Shown: positions 11,700 to 20,879 of the stretch, piece after piece
Position numbering within the stretch: the first letter of the stretch is position 1
Layout: each line of letters opens with the position of its first letter
DNA from: Patiria miniata
Taxonomy: Eukaryota > Echinodermata > Asteroidea > Valvatida > Asterinidae
Length of the DNA stretch: 64,000 bases
Assembly: GCF_015706575.1 (NCBI RefSeq)
Contig: NW_024037072.1
Location: 27,033,162-27,097,161, forward strand
Reading direction: 5' to 3'
Position numbers and translations under genes: made by a program
The notes under the pieces: model-generated
Database searches by the model: none
Seen by the model: only the letters and a program-made list of their open reading frames with translations
What the model was told of the DNA's origin: nothing

Positions 11700-11910
11700 T
11701 TCATTACGGCTGGATAAGCCAACAATGCATTTGCAGAGTCTGTATTTTCTTTGGGGTCCCATGATATATTCGAAGAATTGTCCATTTCAATATTTTTGGG
11801 AATAAACTCACAGAATGAGGTAGGGACTGAAATCCAATCCACATCCTCATGACGGGGATCAAACCCAGGTCACATAGGTGGAAAGACGAGGGCAACTCTT
11901 ATGTTCCAGT
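11700..11910 (-). repeat. tRNA-derived SINE-like element
   Basis: On the minus strand the segment reads GTGACCTGGGTTTGATCCCC, close to a tRNA B box with its stem, followed by GGATTTCAGTCCCTACC. This order is familiar from tRNA-derived SINEs of marine invertebrates (from memory). An A box is not clear and no target duplication was found. Confidence 0.5.
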
Positions 11911-12853
11911 TGTATATTAAGTGAAAATAATACATGAATTATATAACATTTCTAAGCTTTACGTATTACGAATTTGTGGGTATTTTAGTGATTAAAAAAA
12001 ATCCGTTTTCTTATGCTCTTCATCAATGGGTCGTTAGTCCCTGGAGGCGCTCCATACAACTCGTCAGGATAGCACGTGGACAACAATGTATAAATTAGAT
12101 AATTATTTGTAATTTACTGACAAGCTAACTGTGGCGAAGAGACAGAGATTAAGTTCGTCTTTAATAGAATATCTGACCTATTGAGACCTTACAATTTATA
12201 TAAGCACGCACCACCTTATAGTGGAATTGCGCCCTCTGCTGATAAGCAAAATCATTCAACAAAAGTGCAATATATCATTGCGATAATAAAAGTGCCCAAA
12301 ATCTGTTAACCCACACAAAAAAACATTTTCATCAGCATGCACAGAAGCCTCCACCCGTCTATTGAAAACGGAGTAGCCGGCTGACCAACAGTCGGGCATC
12401 TTAACATTTGCTTTTGGTTCTCGCCAATAAAGTGCTGGTGCCCCTCCCGGTGCCCCTCCCCCTCCCCCCCCCCCCTCCCCAGTAAAAATCGTGGCCGACA
12501 CCACTGATTTCACGGGGCTTCCTTGATCCAAAGGCGAAAACGAAGCTCCATTTTCTTAATATGAAAAGTAGACTGACCTTTTGTAGCCAAGTTAGACATA
12601 AATTGAGCATATGCATGATGATAATACTTCGAGGGATTAGAACTAACCCAAATTTTGTCTCCGGTTAGGTTTCGTCTCCATAATATTCGTGAATCTCCTA
12701 TCCTCAGAACCAAGTAAATGGGTCAATATTACACTGGAGTCTTTTGAGGAACGAAATTCACCAAGCTGAGGACCCTGAAGATGAAAACCTATATTATATT
12801 TTTATAAACCCATCCGTGTAAAAATCAGAAACACCTCAACTTTAACTGGTTTA

Positions 12854-13243
12854 GGCCAAAAAAAAATAAGTCGGTCTCTGGTTAGCGCGCGCGTCGATTT
12901 TAATCGTGCGCGTCAATCTTTTTCTTCCAAAATTTTCCGCGGTAGCTCCAACAGCGCCCTCTATTGCTACACCTCCTCAAATTGTTGTACCAAGGAGCAC
13001 CAATGAATGGGCAATTGCACCAAGGCAAATGATCGGCAGCACCAAGGCAAATTATGGAGGACACCAACGTACATGAGGACACACAAAAAAGCAAAATAGT
13101 ACCCCACCTTGTCTGTAAAATCCAAGCTTAAAAAAGGAAAAAAGCAAAAACAAAAACAAAAAAAACCCTCAAAAAACACTGCGTCGCCGCATCAATTCCG
13201 GAACTTTGGTCTGACCAGAGACCGAGTATTTTTTCTTTGGGCC
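12854..13243. mobile_element. PIF/Harbinger-like MITE
   Basis: Inverted ends GGCC(C)AAA(G)AAAAAATA(A/C)TCGGTCTCTGGT are flanked on both sides by TTA (12,851-12,853 and 13,244-13,246). A 3-bp TTA duplication and ends starting GGCC are typical of PIF/Harbinger elements. The element is 390 bp with no coding capacity, so it is non-autonomous. Just upstream (12,440-12,480) there is a C-rich tract. Confidence 0.75.
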
Positions 13244-13249
13244 TTATAG

Positions 13250-13581
13250 ATATGAAGAAGTTTTTGTGCACGAAACGGCAGGAAAATTACCTGATGGAGG
13301 TCAGCGACGCATGGTCAAACTGGCGGGTCAGGACCTGACATCTTCCCTGGAATATCTTCACGTTCGACAATCTGAAACTTCTCTCAGTGTACATAACTAT
13401 TACGATCAGATGTTTCACGCATGCATATTATAGAAAGCTACTGTAATATTTTGGTTACAGAATAATAAAAGTATTAACACGACAGAGCCCTAGCCCAGAG
13501 GTGGCTGCGGCCGATGGAGAAAGGAATCGTCGTGCACGAGCAGCCAGGATATTGAGAGCCTCGTTTGAGAGTGCACTCTAA
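13250..13581 (+). CDS. Possible orphan 3' end of a gene, two exons
   Basis: Exon one would run 13,250-13,388 from a TTATAG acceptor and reads YEEVFVHETAGKLPDGGQRR onward to SLEYLHVRQSETSLS. It stops phase 0 at a GTACAT donor. Exon two, 13,486-13,581, follows CGACAG and reads SPSPEVAAADGERNRRARAA then RILRASFESAL and TAA. The joined sequence looks like a helical, charged C-terminal tail. I do not recognise it. The acceptor is only six bases from the end of the MITE at 13,243, so any upstream exon is displaced. It might be a cytoplasmic tail of the receptor family, but the phase does not fit the 8,201 donor. Confidence 0.3.
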
Positions 13582-13702
13582 AAACATCCGGGAAAAATTG
13601 ACCAAGAATCCTGGTTCAACCCTTTCCAAGTCAAAAAAAGACACTTTTCCTGGTCATTGTGACCCCTAAAAGTGTCATTTAGATCAAGAAAAACATTACT
13701 CT

Positions 13703-13806
13703 ATGTACATTACTTGTAGACAACAGCCCAGTACGTGCATGCACACGTACGTCCGCGCGGCGGTGTGCATGCACGTACTAGGCTGTTGTCTACAAGTAAT
13801 GTACAT
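13703..13806. repeat. Near-perfect hairpin beside the Polinton
   Basis: Two arms of about 44 bases (from ATGTACATTACTTG, with GTACGTGCATGCACAC towards the centre) are complementary with one visible mismatch. The loop of about 16 bases is GC-rich. It ends 24 bp before the Polinton terminus and has no copy on the other side. Confidence 0.85.
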
Positions 13807-13829
13807 GTACATATGTACGTACGGCCCCG

Positions 13830-13997
13830 AGTAGTATGAGCTGGGAGGGTACCAGACTTTACCCCGCCCATTATCCCCCCTTCTCCAATAATCTCTGACC
13901 CCTAGCCCCACCCTCTGGCCACACCCCCACCTCTGGACCCTCCCAATGATCTCTCTCCCAAATATATCTCTCAATATCTCAGTCTCAGTCCCAAGCC
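13830..13997 (+). repeat. Polinton left terminal inverted repeat
   Basis: Runs from AGTAGTATGAG to CAGTCTCAGTCCCAAGCC. It matches the inverted right end with four substitutions and one indel over the outer 105 bp; the inner part is looser and includes CT-rich runs. Confidence 0.85.
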
Positions 13998-14462
13998 CTC
14001 TATATTTATAATTTTTATTTTTAATATTGTGTTAAATAAAAAAAAAATTCTGTATAAATACGACTCGTACAAGTCTACTCCAACCCTAACTTGCAAAATA
14101 TGAAGTGACTCAGGGTGACCATGGAGGATGGGGTGACATTACACTTTTGCAGTTGGGGTAAACATCTATTGAAATTCAATGGACCGTGATGAATATGCTT
14201 TTGTTAGCGGGCCAGCCAGGATATGACTCATCGCATTCGTCAGAAGCAAACAATGGTTGCTAATTTTAGTTCCTATATAAGCCAGTCGGATTGACTATAT
14301 TTTATATAAGGCTGAATTCAGTGGGAATATAGTCATATCGGCACATTTGCAGAATTATCAAGACTCAACAACACTGTACACTGTATAGCTCCATTTCCAA
14401 ATACGGGGCAGCTAAACTACCAACAGGCCAACTTTCAAAGGTAATTATTATACGCTTATAAC

Positions 14463-14826
14463 GTGTATTTTTTATACACCAGGTGCCCAATTTGTCAGGG
14501 CGGCTTGTGCGTAAAAGGCGAAAACCATAGGCGCCTTTACTTGTCAGCGCCCCGAACACGTTGTAGTTGCGTCTTTTGCAATTTAGCATGCCAGATGCGA
14601 GTAAGGATGATTAGCCCCCAAATTATCATTACTGTATGTTTGTGTGTAACAAAATTTACTTATTAAGGCCTATTTCTCCTTTTTTTTTCAGATGAACTGT
14701 CCATCTATACGGGCAAGATTTCGTCACATTGGCAAACAGCAACAGTTGGTCAACACGGTGGGTGAATGGATCGTGGTCAAAATAGGAGATTTGACTCAGC
14801 AGTTAAAGAATGCAAAAACCTTTTGA
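14463..14826 (+). CDS. Possible small cysteine-rich gene in the Polinton left arm
   Basis: One open segment (14,463-14,597) is rich in cysteine (CPICQGGLC, CSCVFCNLAC), which suggests a small zinc-binding module. A second (14,692-14,826) opens with MNCPSIRARFRHIGKQQQ after a strong pyrimidine tract and CAG. A GTAAGG donor follows the first. Whether the two belong together, or are coding at all, cannot be told from the sequence. I do not recognise either as a known Polinton gene. Confidence 0.25.
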
Positions 14827-15330
14827 TATATGACAAACCAAAAAAGCTATTTAAATGAGCTACTTTGAATAACAACGAAAAAGCCACTTGGAGTGGCTTT
14901 TTACTGTGTATATATTAAGAAGTATGAAAAGCTATTTAAATGAGCTACTTTGAATAACAACGGTATATATTAAGATGTATGAAAAGCTATTTAAATGAGC
15001 TAAATTTCAATAACAACAAAAAGCCACTCGGATCGGCTTTTTACTGTATATATTAAGAATTATGAAAAGCTATTTAAATGAGCTAGTTGACTGGCTCCCC
15101 GCGGGGAGCCACTTGATTGTTTTATCTTATATAAAGTTGACTGGCTCCACGCGGGGAGCCACTTGATTGTTTTATCCTAACGTTTGAATAACAACGAAAA
15201 AGCCACTCTGAGTGGCTTTTTACTGTATATATTAAGATGTATGAAAAGCTATTTAAATGAGCTAATTTGAATAACAACAAAAAAGCCACTCGGAGTGGCT
15301 TTTTACTGTATAAATTATAATATATGAATA
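14820..15330. repeat. Tandem repeats with terminator-like hairpins
   Basis: Units contain GAAAAGCTATTTAAATGAGC, ATAACAACGAAAAAGCC and the hairpin AAAAAGCCACTC(N)GAGTGGCTTTTT, present about four to five times. A second motif, TTGACTGGCTCC(C/A)CGCGGGGAGCC, occurs twice. The hairpins end in T runs like intrinsic terminators or processing sites. The array lies between the left terminus and the first clear gene. Confidence 0.8.
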
Positions 15331-15394
15331 TCAAATAAAGAGAATGTATGAATGATAGTTTTATCGAGTCCAAGTGCAATTATGATAAAGAAAT

Positions 15395-15580
15395 CAACGG
15401 AGGGCGCCATTCATTGGTGGTGAGAGATTATAAACAGAGGGCGGCATTTAATTTTTATGATAAGGGTTAATGTACCGATAAAAACAGAGGGCGCTATTTA
15501 TAAGCGCTAAGAGATCTGATTTCAATTATATAAAGAAAGGTGCTGTTCAATAAAAAAAAAAAAGAGAGGGCGATATTTAT
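15395..15580. repeat. Repeated GAGGGCG motifs upstream of the TFIIB-like gene
   Basis: Short motifs near (A)GAGGGCG(C/G)(C/T)ATTTAT occur four times at about 15,400, 15,438, 15,487 and 15,566. Their regular placement before the start at 15,625 suggests a regulatory role; this is inference. Confidence 0.45.
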
Positions 15581-15624
15581 TTATTTAAAAATGCAATCAT
15601 TTTTATTTAAAGTTTATTAAATAG

Positions 15625-16053
15625 ATGGAATACTTTGAGACGCCGCAACTTGGAGATAAGTGCGATCACCATATAATCATCGAGAATGGTTTTTTAGTTT
15701 GTGAAACGTGCGGTGAAGTAGAAAATGCGCAAGAAGATCGTATCAATTGGTCAATTTTAAAAAGAAACAAAAGAAAAACTGTTGAAAAACTTATTTTGTC
15801 CGTGTGTCCAGAGCAAGACTCAGAAGATGTCCAAGAAACAATCAATAAATATAACGAGCTCGGAAACGGATGTGTCAAACGCTCGTTAATAGCCGCGAGT
15901 TTCCATAATGTAGTTGGATTAGACAAAGAACGATTTATAGATTTATTTAAAGTGACTCAAAATCAATTTAATAAGGCACTAAAAAGATACGATGACCACT
16001 ACAATAAAGGCGGAGCCGAGGGTGTAGCCCTCAGCGGTGAAATAGAGGTATAA
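15625..16053 (+). CDS. TFIIB-like zinc-ribbon protein of the Polinton
   Basis: A whole 142-residue reading frame. The N-terminus has a zinc-ribbon pattern, C13-x2-H16 and C27-x2-C30 in FLVCETCGEV, as in TFIIB family factors. Residues about 50-130 are helical and contain KRSLIAASFHNVVG, then FKVTQNQFNKALKRYDDHY, which resembles one cyclin-fold repeat of TFIIB (IAAACL... and the tRNA-like recognition helix). Full TFIIB has two such repeats, so this is a short form. It may recruit host or element polymerase to element promoters. It is convergent with the next gene, whose end overlaps the same hairpin. The assignment rests on motif pattern only. Confidence 0.6.
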   Translation: MEYFETPQLGDKCDHHIIIENGFLVCETCGEVENAQEDRINWSILKRNKRKTVEKLILSVCPEQDSEDVQETINKYNELGNGCVKRSLIAASFHNVVGLDKERFIDLFKVTQNQFNKALKRYDDHYNKGGAEGVALSGEIEV

Positions 16054-16090
16054 CTCGGTGGATCGCTTTCATAATGTTTATTTACCGAGT
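16053..16090. terminator. Hairpin between convergent Polinton genes
   Basis: ACTCGGT at 16,053-16,059 pairs with ACCGAGT at 16,084-16,090. It overlaps the ends of the plus-strand TFIIB-like gene and the minus-strand gene 16,082-16,744, where 3' ends of both transcripts would lie. Confidence 0.4.
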
Positions 16091-16744
16091 ATTTGAACTC
16101 GTAAGTTTTTCGATAAGAGATTTTTTTTCTTTTGCCAGCCGTTCGTCTACCCGTTTTTTAACTTCTTTTTCAAAGTCTGTATCGTTTTTAATTTTTTGAA
16201 GCTTTGTGCTGGTCTTTGTTCTAACTTTTTGCTTAAGCTCGTTAAATTTTGCGAGCTCTCTTGTAATCAATAAGAACTCTTCGTGCGATATATCTCCGTC
16301 GTTGATGGCTTGAGACACGTATTTTTCAATCGTGTTAAGTTTGGAGTCTGCTAACATTTTAATCTGGTCGTGCTTTTTCAGCTTGGCGGATAATCGCTTA
16401 GAGGCGATTCTAAGCAGAATATCTACACCAAAAGCGCCTATAAACGTTCCTTCTAGCACCAATCCGACGGGGGCTGATATAACACCCAATAGAGCGGGAA
16501 TACTGACAGCCCCCGCTATAGCCCCCAATCGTTCTAATCCTATCTCTACGTAATTAATAGTGTTGATCATTCTCTTTATTTTTTTATAAGTGCGCTCTCG
16601 GTGGTCTCTCTCTTTCAAGATTAAAGATCGAATCTCTTCAATCTTTTTAAGTCTGTACACTTTTGTTTCTTCGTTAACGTTACTATTTAATCGGAGTACA
16701 TCTCCAGAAATATCGGGGTATAACGCCTTACCATCTATACTCAT
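16082..16744 (-). CDS. Polinton structural or membrane protein (220 aa)
   Basis: Whole reading frame. The N-terminus is charged, then residues about 65-110 form a glycine/alanine-rich hydrophobic hairpin (LGAIAGAVSIPALLGVISAP, then VGLVLEGTFIGAFGVDILL). The C-terminal half is a charged helix with ISHEEFLLITRELAKFNELK and many Lys/Glu. Proteins of this make-up recur in invertebrate Polintons (from memory) but I cannot give a function. TTTTATATTAAA lies two bases upstream of the start. Confidence 0.7.
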   Translation of the reverse strand: MSIDGKALYPDISGDVLRLNSNVNEETKVYRLKKIEEIRSLILKERDHRERTYKKIKRMINTINYVEIGLERLGAIAGAVSIPALLGVISAPVGLVLEGTFIGAFGVDILLRIASKRLSAKLKKHDQIKMLADSKLNTIEKYVSQAINDGDISHEEFLLITRELAKFNELKQKVRTKTSTKLQKIKNDTDFEKEVKKRVDERLAKEKKSLIEKLTSSNTR

Positions 16745-16746
16745 GT

Positions 16747-16758
16747 TTTAATATAAAA
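16747..16758 (-). promoter_or_regulatory. TTTTATATTAAA element
   Basis: On the minus strand TTTTATATTAAA ends two bases before the ATG at 16,744. The same 12-mer precedes the genes at 17,853 and 24,367. Confidence 0.55.
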
Positions 16759-16769
16759 CGATTTTAAAA

Positions 16770-17810
16770 TTAAAAGATCTCCAACTCTATCATTATACTT
16801 ACACCCTTGTTGTTGATGATCTGTCCTTTTTCACCTATGATTGAAAATGTCAGTTTGTCGATTATACCGTTTTTAAGTTTCTTGAAATCCTCGACTCTAT
16901 CAGGCTCGGGTTCGCGCGTAGCCACGGGTATGATTTTTAATATGTCAGACGGACGACCATCAAAAAAGTTTTCACTCGTACTGAATTGCGGGCAGCGAAT
17001 AAACAAAAATTTAAACGGATTAACGTTGTAAGACCCCGTATATACCACTTTGGGTACCAGTCTTCCTTTGGGTAAATTGAGTAATCGATAGACTTCTCTG
17101 TTTAAGCGCGATTTGAGATTTACGTCGGTTACCACCAACGTCACATTTTTAGATTCTCTAAATATTCGAAAACTTACCCCGGGTATATAATTTAAAATGA
17201 AATCGAACCAATCGACGTCGTACCACCCAGGTGGGATGGTGACTGAACCGGTGACTCCGGCTGGTAACGGCGCTAAAAGACTCGGAGAAATAAAATCTAA
17301 ATTATCAACAGACACGATAAGACTTCCCCGTATTGTTACCCCAGCCTGTCTAATTTTGCTCGCTCTAGGTTTGCTTATTGTACCTTGGATATATTCTAGC
17401 GCTATCCTTTTACCTTCATTGATGTAGTCATCTCTGTCATATAAGATGTTTGCCAAAAACTTAATCGTATTGCGTTGTACGTTGGTTAGTGTGTCTTCAA
17501 TTTTACCTTGTAAAGTTATTATCCTTTTAATTATTTGTTTTATTTCTTTTTCGATCGATTCTAAAGCAGAGTCTAGTCTATCTTCTTCGTACGCTTCTAT
17601 AAGATCGTTTATAACTCTATTAAAAGTATTTTCGTCGTTAATTGAATAGTCGTAGGGGTACTCGGGTACCAATTGCGCAATAAAATCTCTATCTGTTCTT
17701 ACTTCTGCATCTGGGTTAACCCGTTCGGGTCTTCTACCATCATCAGGTCTTTCAGCTGGTCTCCCGTCTATATGCGTATACCAATCAATCTCCGTGGCGC
17801 TGGAAATATT
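16770..17810 (-). CDS. Polinton putative capsid-associated protein
   Basis: The minus-strand frame is open from about 17,810; the exact start is uncertain. After an Arg/Pro/Asp-rich leader (DGRPAERPDDGRRPERV) come charged helices (LESIEKEIKQIIKRIITLQG), then a beta-rich half with VTIRGSLIVSVDNLDFISPS and PGWYDVDWFDFIL. The end reads LTFSIIGEKGQIINNKG followed by IMIELEIF, a strand-turn-strand pattern seen in structural proteins of Polintons. A role in the virion is inferred from this fold-like pattern and from the neighbours. Confidence 0.6.
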   Translation of the reverse strand, partial: NISSATEIDWYTHIDGRPAERPDDGRRPERVNPDAEVRTDRDFIAQLVPEYPYDYSINDENTFNRVINDLIEAYEEDRLDSALESIEKEIKQIIKRIITLQGKIEDTLTNVQRNTIKFLANILYDRDDYINEGKRIALEYIQGTISKPRASKIRQAGVTIRGSLIVSVDNLDFISPSLLAPLPAGVTGSVTIPPGWYDVDWFDFILNYIPGVSFRIFRESKNVTLVVTDVNLKSRLNREVYRLLNLPKGRLVPKVVYTGSYNVNPFKFLFIRCPQFSTSENFFDGRPSDILKIIPVATREPEPDRVEDFKKLKNGIIDKLTFSIIGEKGQIINNKGVSIMIELEIF

Positions 17811-17825
17811 TAAAAAAAAAAGTCT

Positions 17826-17837
17826 TTTTATATTAAA
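17826..17837 (+). promoter_or_regulatory. TTTTATATTAAA element
   Basis: The 12-mer lies 15 bases upstream of the ATG at 17,853, between divergent genes; a T/A-rich TATA-like position relative to a short leader. Confidence 0.55.
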
Positions 17838-17852
17838 GCTGAAACTAAAATA

Positions 17853-19271
17853 ATGAGTGATTTTAAGTCGTTAAAAAAGCAGATACAATCGATAGCTTAT
17901 CAGATAACGCATCAAGTAAATCAAAATGTAGCCAAGGCAAACGAGCTAAAGCATCAACCTACATCCCAAGCAAAGTTTTTAAACAGCACTAAACCCAGTG
18001 AACTGGAAGTTATAGTTAATAATACCAACGGGTTTTTAACCTTGTTTCCCGACTTAACCTCAGACTATAAATTGCCTCGCATCACAACGGATGAGGATGT
18101 AGATCGTTGGAAATCACACCCTATGTCGTTTTATCAAAATCAGTTAAATTTTGCGATCTACTGCGCTACTACGGGGTGCGGTGTTGGATTCGATCTTGTA
18201 AACTCGAGCAACCGTTACGTTTGGGCCATCTTTAACTTTCATTTATATTTTACGGTTAGAAAGATCCTGTACGACTTTGCCGCTCCTTTACCGGGAGATG
18301 ACGCATTTAAAGCTCTAGACAACAGTTATAATCTCAGAGCTTTTACCGATACCTGTTTGTTGTTTGGCATAGATCAAAACAAGTCTTTTAAACAGACGAG
18401 AGACACAAACTCAAACGGTTTAGGTATAGCTTTTTACTGGGACACGTCTTACGTACCCGTACCCGGAAACGATTATGATACAACCGACCTTAATCTCGAG
18501 TACAGTCAGTATCGTAAAAATATGATGGGTGGAACTAAAATGGGGTTTGGTTTGGAAGATCCACCCAAGGGTTCGGGGCGTTACAGCGATTACACCGTAG
18601 CCTTTATCGAACAAAATGAATCGGTACAAAAGGCTTGGTTAGATTTTATACCCGCCAAAAGTTCGTTTACCCCCGCGGGAATCATAAAGGTCAACGAATC
18701 GATCAGATTTTACGTGTATGCTTTACTCGGCGCGCAGGCTCAAACAAAAACGAGCGTATTATCACCAGGCACCGGATTAGACGCTCAGAGACAATTTAAC
18801 GTCATCGTTGAAGATATCATCAATGCAGTAGACGACATGGAAACGAGTATCGATCAATTTCAAGACTCTTTGCAATATGCCAGAACGCCTTTAAATTTTG
18901 TCGTGAAACCGGGGTTGTATTTAATTCCATCGGATATGAACTTGAGGGTTGGAACGCACCACGGCTATAACAACAATCTTCAAATCGCTACCCAGATTAT
19001 GAAAACTGGTTTGGTGCCAGATTTAAACTCACAACCTCAACCGGACGACTCTTTTGATGACACCGATGACGTCGCGCCACCAACACCCCCAGAGCCTATG
19101 ACGAACGATGTTGTATCACCTACACCAACACCAACACCAACACCCTCACCTACAGTTTTAACCCAAGAACCCACGAAACTACAAACTCACCAAGACGAAA
19201 AATTATCGTTGACGGTAGGAATGTTGGCTATCGTTGGTATGGGTATTTTGGCTTACGAGGCAACGCGATAA
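17853..19271 (+). CDS. Polinton large structural protein with C-terminal anchor (472 aa)
   Basis: Whole reading frame. The N-terminal 55 residues are polar and helical. The central part contains MSFYQNQLNFAIYCATTGCG and many aromatic strands, recalling a conserved Polinton protein of unknown role. Residues about 380-440 are a Pro/Thr-rich linker (TPTPTPTPSPT). The last 20 residues include one membrane segment, LTVGMLAIVGMGILAYEA. A surface or membrane-anchored virion protein is the likeliest reading. It is convergent with the gene at 19,342-20,581, with a strong hairpin between. Confidence 0.7.
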   Translation: MSDFKSLKKQIQSIAYQITHQVNQNVAKANELKHQPTSQAKFLNSTKPSELEVIVNNTNGFLTLFPDLTSDYKLPRITTDEDVDRWKSHPMSFYQNQLNFAIYCATTGCGVGFDLVNSSNRYVWAIFNFHLYFTVRKILYDFAAPLPGDDAFKALDNSYNLRAFTDTCLLFGIDQNKSFKQTRDTNSNGLGIAFYWDTSYVPVPGNDYDTTDLNLEYSQYRKNMMGGTKMGFGLEDPPKGSGRYSDYTVAFIEQNESVQKAWLDFIPAKSSFTPAGIIKVNESIRFYVYALLGAQAQTKTSVLSPGTGLDAQRQFNVIVEDIINAVDDMETSIDQFQDSLQYARTPLNFVVKPGLYLIPSDMNLRVGTHHGYNNNLQIATQIMKTGLVPDLNSQPQPDDSFDDTDDVAPPTPPEPMTNDVVSPTPTPTPTPSPTVLTQEPTKLQTHQDEKLSLTVGMLAIVGMGILAYEATR

Positions 19272-19290
19272 GTCACACTCTAATCTCACC

Positions 19291-19339
19291 AAAAAAAATA
19301 AGCCTTACCAACTTTGTGCTGGTAAGGCTTATTTTTTTT
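19291..19339. terminator. Bidirectional terminator-like hairpin
   Basis: AAAAAAAATAAGCCTTACCA and its exact complement flank a 9-base loop. It lies between the convergent genes 17,853-19,271 and 19,342-20,581, so in either direction a GC stem would be followed by a T run. It also supplies a nearby A/T-rich 3'-end context. Confidence 0.75.
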
Positions 19340-19341
19340 GT

Positions 19342-20581
19342 TTAAACTTGATTACAACTATTACTACCATCTTTTTTGCAGGTACGCAAACACCAAGGCT
19401 CCCACACCGAAAAAAACAAAGTCCACACGTGTTCGGCCAACCACGATACGGTCTTACTCAGCGCGTTAAATATCCAACTTAGTACGCTGCCTATGATACC
19501 CGGCAGAGCACCCAACGCGTTCACTCCGAGTTTTTGAAGAGCAGATGCAAAATTAGCGAGTTGTTTTGAAATCCACTCTTTGATACCACCTTTTGGTGTT
19601 GGTGTTGGCGATGGGTGGGGCACCCGCACCTCTCACGCTAGCCACGATGCTACTCACTATGGTGCCGATGGCTAAACTAAAAGCGGCTAAAATACTCACT
19701 ATGGTCACACCTTGTTCTCTAAACAGAGTTCTAATCTTTTCCGCCAGAGTCATGTCGTCGCCTAATATTTTATTAATCGTTTCTTTGATTCTAGCGATCT
19801 GACTTTTGAGCCCTCGTTCGTTGGTTTTTGCAGCTTCTAATCTGGCGGATCTTTCAGCGTCTAAGTCGCTCAATTTATCGTTTAACTCTCGTCGACCCTC
19901 TTCGCTGTGAGATTCGTCGAGTTCTTGCCTCGTGGCTGCAATCTCTTGGTCTAGTTCTGTGAGACGCGATAAATTAAGTTCTAGGTTACCTAGGTCTAAA
20001 CCCTGAAGTTCTCTGTAATTCAATCCTTCCGTTTGAGCGCCGGTCTCACGTTGAAAATCTTCTATGATCTCGGTTACCTCATCGGTGACGCTGGGTAGTT
20101 CTTTCATGGGGATACTCTCGGGTTGTACTTTTTCGAGTGGGTTACGTTTATAATCTCTAAACCCCAATTTTTGTCGAATAAATCCTACTCCTGAGATACC
20201 TTGCGCGTTTGCATTTTTCTCTATATCCGATAGACTCAAGAATTTTTGTGGGTTATTTTTAACTGTCAACCTCACTAGCTCTTTATCAAGAACATAATAA
20301 AACAACCCTTCTTTACGATATCTAAAATTTTCGTATTGAGGTAGTGATGGTCCATCACCTCTATCAATAGTATCGTAAAACTGATCAACGGTGGGGTTAG
20401 TTTTAAACATTACATTTCCTTTTTCTAAAACGTCATCTGTGGGGTTAGTCGGTTCTGTAGTGGTGCTGGTATCAAAGTCGTCATCTAGATTGGTCTCTGC
20501 TACATCATCATCATCTAAGTTAATGTCAGGTGGATCCTCATATTCGGTGACATGGTCAAAGTCAAATCCTCCTTCAGCCAT
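19342..20581 (-). pseudogene. Polinton membrane protein, broken
   Basis: The N-terminal part is acidic (EDPPDINLDDDDVAETNLDD), followed by a globular part with GISGVGFIRQKLGF and a long coiled coil (ELDQEIAATRQELDES). The C-terminal part has hydrophobic segments, VTIVSILAAFSLAIGTIVSS and LPGIIGSVLSWIFNAL, with a short basic linker (PTPKGGIKEWI). This protein type, with LFREQGVTIVSIL, is widespread in cnidarian and echinoderm Polintons (from memory). It appears broken about once; the function is unknown but a membrane role is likely. Confidence 0.65.
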
Positions 20582-20603
20582 TTATTTAATACGCCTATTT
20601 AAA

Positions 20604-20846
20604 TTATACCATTTTCATTATACTGCCCGGTAGTATACCCTGGGCCACCAACCAATTTTGCGTGGCCAGAGCTCCACTTATAATACCCATCAATTTACCC
20701 GCATCTTCTACGCTTTGTTTGTTTAAATCCGGCGCTTTCATTTTGAGTAGTTTAGCTCCTACCATGGCGTATCCCATCGAAAGACCCGATATGACGGCTC
20801 CGTGATAAATCATATTTACTATTCTGTTGGTGTCAAAGTTACTCAT
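20604..20846 (-). CDS. Polinton small membrane protein (80 aa)
   Basis: Whole frame of 80 residues. MIYHGAVISGLSMGYAMVGA forms a likely membrane helix, followed by KLLKMKAPDLNKQSVEDAGK and a second hydrophobic helix (LMGIISGALAT). This small protein is a recurrent part of Polintons, close to the other membrane genes. A near match of TTTTATATTAAA precedes its start (20,851-20,862, 10 of 12). Confidence 0.65.
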   Translation of the reverse strand: MSNFDTNRIVNMIYHGAVISGLSMGYAMVGAKLLKMKAPDLNKQSVEDAGKLMGIISGALATQNWLVAQGILPGSIMKMV

Positions 20847-20879
20847 CGTTTTTAATATAACAATTTTTAAATTGCTGGT

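Noticed and set aside
14880-15310. Possible CRISPR array (regular repeats with hairpins)
   Set aside because: Whole units, not only short repeats, are alike, and there are no unique spacers; it is a tandem repeat in a eukaryotic element.
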